From NCBI RefSeq assembly GCF_023715685.1, contig NZ_JAMBOQ010000002.1, forward strand, positions 186,001 through 250,000: a DNA stretch of 64,000 nt. Reading direction: 5' to 3'. Below are positions 62,626 through 64,000 of the stretch, one piece after another. The stretch comes from Priestia aryabhattai (GTDB taxonomy: Bacteria; Bacillota; Bacilli; Bacillales; Bacillaceae_H). Position numbers and translations under genes: made by a program. The stretch's first letter is position 1, and every line of letters begins with the position of its first letter. Below the pieces are notes generated by a model, which was given only the letters and a program-made list of their open reading frames with translations, was not told where the DNA came from and did not search any database.

Positions 62626-63762
62626 ATGGAAGAGAGGAACATCAATGAAAAAGCCGTTTGGGATGTATTGCAGATGGCTAGCGAAGTAGTCGGAAGCAGG
62701 ACGCTGTTTGTAGGGATTTTCGACGAACAATTTTCAGTTATGAAAGCCTTTAATAAAGAAGGGGGAAGTCTTGTAGAAGATGGACTGACCCTGCCGTTAG
62801 AACTTGCGGTATGCAACTTAGTCACATGCGATGAACCCCTTGTTATTCCCAATACAAAACGCGATGTCAGAACGTCTAGCTTAGCCATCATTGATGGTGC
62901 TAGGGTAGGTTCTTATTTAGGAACACCTATTGTGCTAGAAGACGGGAGAATGTTTGGTACCTTATGTGCGGTCGATCCGGATCCTTATGAGTTTAGCGAA
63001 AGTGAAATCCAAGGATTAAACCGACTGGCTGGTATTTTGTCTCATATTATTTATAAAAATCAAGCGGCTGTTTTGCCGAAAATTGAAGAGAAAATTCTGC
63101 AGCTCGATAAATTAGCGCTCGTAGGACAGCTAGCAGCAGGACTAGCTCATGAGATTCGAAACCCCATGCAGTCGGTGCGGGGCTTTATCCAATTTTTATT
63201 TAATGAAAATGATCAGGCTGAGCCCTTTCAAAAAATTGTTCTTGATGAACTAGATCGTATGAATGAACTCATTAATAACTTCTTGCTTGTAACGCAGCCA
63301 ACAGCTCCTAAAAAAGAAAACGTATCGATTGTAGAAGTTATTCACGATACCGTTGCTTTCTTGAAAAGTGAAGCGGCGCTATACAATGTCGAAATGAACG
63401 TAAGGATAGAAGGAGCCATTCCGCTTGTATCAATCGATCCTGCTCAAATGAGACAAGTGTTTATGAATCTTTTGAAAAACGCCATCGAGGCAATGGAGAA
63501 AAAGAAACGAGGCGAAGTAAATCTGATCATCAAAGAATGGGAAGGTTGGGCTTTTATTGACATTCAAGATACCGGTTCTGGCATTCCGCTATCCATTATT
63601 AATAAAGTAGGAAACCCATTTTTCTCAACAAAAGATGGAAGCGGCATGGGGTTAGGGCTTTCCATTTGTAAAACCATCATCAACGAGCATAACGGTACGC
63701 TTGCGATTGAAAGTAATGAGAACGGGACAGTGGTGACGGTGAAGCTTCCTTTGACACTTTAA
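62626..63762 (+). CDS. GAF-domain sensor histidine kinase (soluble)
   Basis: About 378 residues. N-terminal GAF domain (about 10-150: T-L-F-V-G-I-F-D, Y-L-G-T-P-I-V-L-E-D-G-R-M-F-G-T-L-C-A-V-D), then HisKA with L-A-H-E-I-R-N-P-M-Q-S-V-R-G and HATPase with N-L-L-K-N-A-I-E-A-M, D-T-G-S-G-I and M-G-L-G-L-S. No membrane helix, so it senses something in the cytosol. The kinase core resembles sporulation-type Kin proteins. No response regulator is adjacent. The frame opens at GTG 62614; AGGTGA fits ATG 62626. Confidence 0.88.
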   Translation: MEERNINEKAVWDVLQMASEVVGSRTLFVGIFDEQFSVMKAFNKEGGSLVEDGLTLPLELAVCNLVTCDEPLVIPNTKRDVRTSSLAIIDGARVGSYLGTPIVLEDGRMFGTLCAVDPDPYEFSESEIQGLNRLAGILSHIIYKNQAAVLPKIEEKILQLDKLALVGQLAAGLAHEIRNPMQSVRGFIQFLFNENDQAEPFQKIVLDELDRMNELINNFLLVTQPTAPKKENVSIVEVIHDTVAFLKSEAALYNVEMNVRIEGAIPLVSIDPAQMRQVFMNLLKNAIEAMEKKKRGEVNLIIKEWEGWAFIDIQDTGSGIPLSIINKVGNPFFSTKDGSGMGLGLSICKTIINEHNGTLAIESNENGTVVTVKLPLTL

Positions 63763-63770
63763 GATGAAAC

Positions 63771-63812
63771 AAAAAAGAAAGGAGAGTACGTACTCATCCT
63801 TTCTTTTTTTCT
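63771..63812 (+). terminator. Terminator of the histidine-kinase gene
   Basis: AAAAGAAAGGAGAGTACGTACTC-type hairpin (arms about 63772-63786 and 63792-63806), then T-run. Confidence 0.8.
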
Positions 63813-63939
63813 GAACTTTCACGAAAAGGAATAATATGGTATATTTGAAGAAAAAGGAGATGATTGAACATGAATAGTTTAAGAAAAAAGTAATGACTTA
63901 TTTCATACATAAAAATTAGCGTCAGAAAGGAACAGATAT

Positions 63940-64000
63940 ATGAAAAGTATTCAGTATTCAATCGTTGATGTATTTGCACAAGGAAAATATACGGGAAATC
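63940..64000 (+). CDS. PhzF-family isomerase-like protein, N-terminus only
   Basis: ATG 63940 with AAAGGAA upstream. The first 20 residues, M-K-S-I-Q-Y-S-I-V-D-V-F-A-Q-G-K-Y-T-G-N, are the conserved start of PhzF/YHI9-type proteins (V-D-A-F-T-...-G-N). The gene runs out of the window. Confidence 0.7.
   Translation, partial: MKSIQYSIVDVFAQGKYTGN

Noticed and set aside
63871..63891. Six-codon frame M-N-S-L-R-K-K with strong AAAAAGGAG
   Set aside because: Too short to judge; could be a chance site upstream of the PhzF-like gene.

Overview
The window is chromosomal DNA from a low-GC Gram-positive, spore-forming Bacillaceae. The best fit is Priestia (Bacillus) megaterium. It has a complete gas-vesicle cluster in the order gvpA-P-Q-B-R-N-F-G-L-S-K-J-T-U, which is known from that species, together with Bacillus-type ribosome binding sites, a Bce-type peptide-antibiotic module, a YjcZ-type sporulation protein and a SigB-like promoter. 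I see no rRNA, tRNA, insertion sequence, phage or CRISPR array. The identification rests on gene content only.

Layout. 0-8 kb: the end of a cupin protein, a class A beta-lactamase, an NCS1 permease, then a beta-glucoside PTS operon (bglP-bglA) with a divergent GntR/UTRA repressor. The bgl promoter has an operator in its spacer and a cre site at the start point. 8-14 kb: acetyltransferase, EamA exporter with divergent LysR, fabI, a C1q/TNF-like protein, a Trp/His/Gln repeat protein, a decayed TauE/SafE gene, and a PadR-DUF2812 pair. 14-23 kb: aminotransferase with a long leader, small hydrolase, acetyltransferase, bceRSAB-like module and a quinone-oxidoreductase-like gene.

23-37 kb is a sulfur-scavenging island. 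It holds an acyl-CoA-dehydrogenase-like monooxygenase with SfnG, a YtnJ/YxeK-like flavin monooxygenase with an M20 deacylase, a sulfonate/taurine ABC transporter with TauD and an MFS transporter, and an FAD oxidoreductase with a ferredoxin. Each of these four units has the same short leader element: a CCAG-RCNA-CTGG mini-hairpin with a covarying pair, running straight into a second hairpin. In three of the four the second hairpin is a clear intrinsic terminator. This is the most unusual observation in the window.

37-48 kb: alpha/beta hydrolase, gamma-glutamyltransferase-like protein, two CBO0543-type membrane proteins, a broken DUF3899 gene, small membrane proteins, yjdM, gltP, a DUF2798 protein, a LysR/MFS divergent pair and a general-stress protein with a SigB-like promoter. 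48.7-55.7 kb: gas vesicles. 55.7-64 kb: AraC/EamA pair, MerR-linked aldo/keto reductase, acetyltransferases (one broken by an in-frame stop), Gly-rich small proteins, a GAF histidine kinase and the start of a PhzF-like gene.

Several start codons were moved from the longest frame to the position that fits the ribosome binding site; this is stated in each entry. Two genes with a single in-frame stop (DUF3899, RimJ-type acetyltransferase) and one multiply damaged gene (TauE/SafE) indicate recent gene decay, or sequencing error for the single-stop cases.
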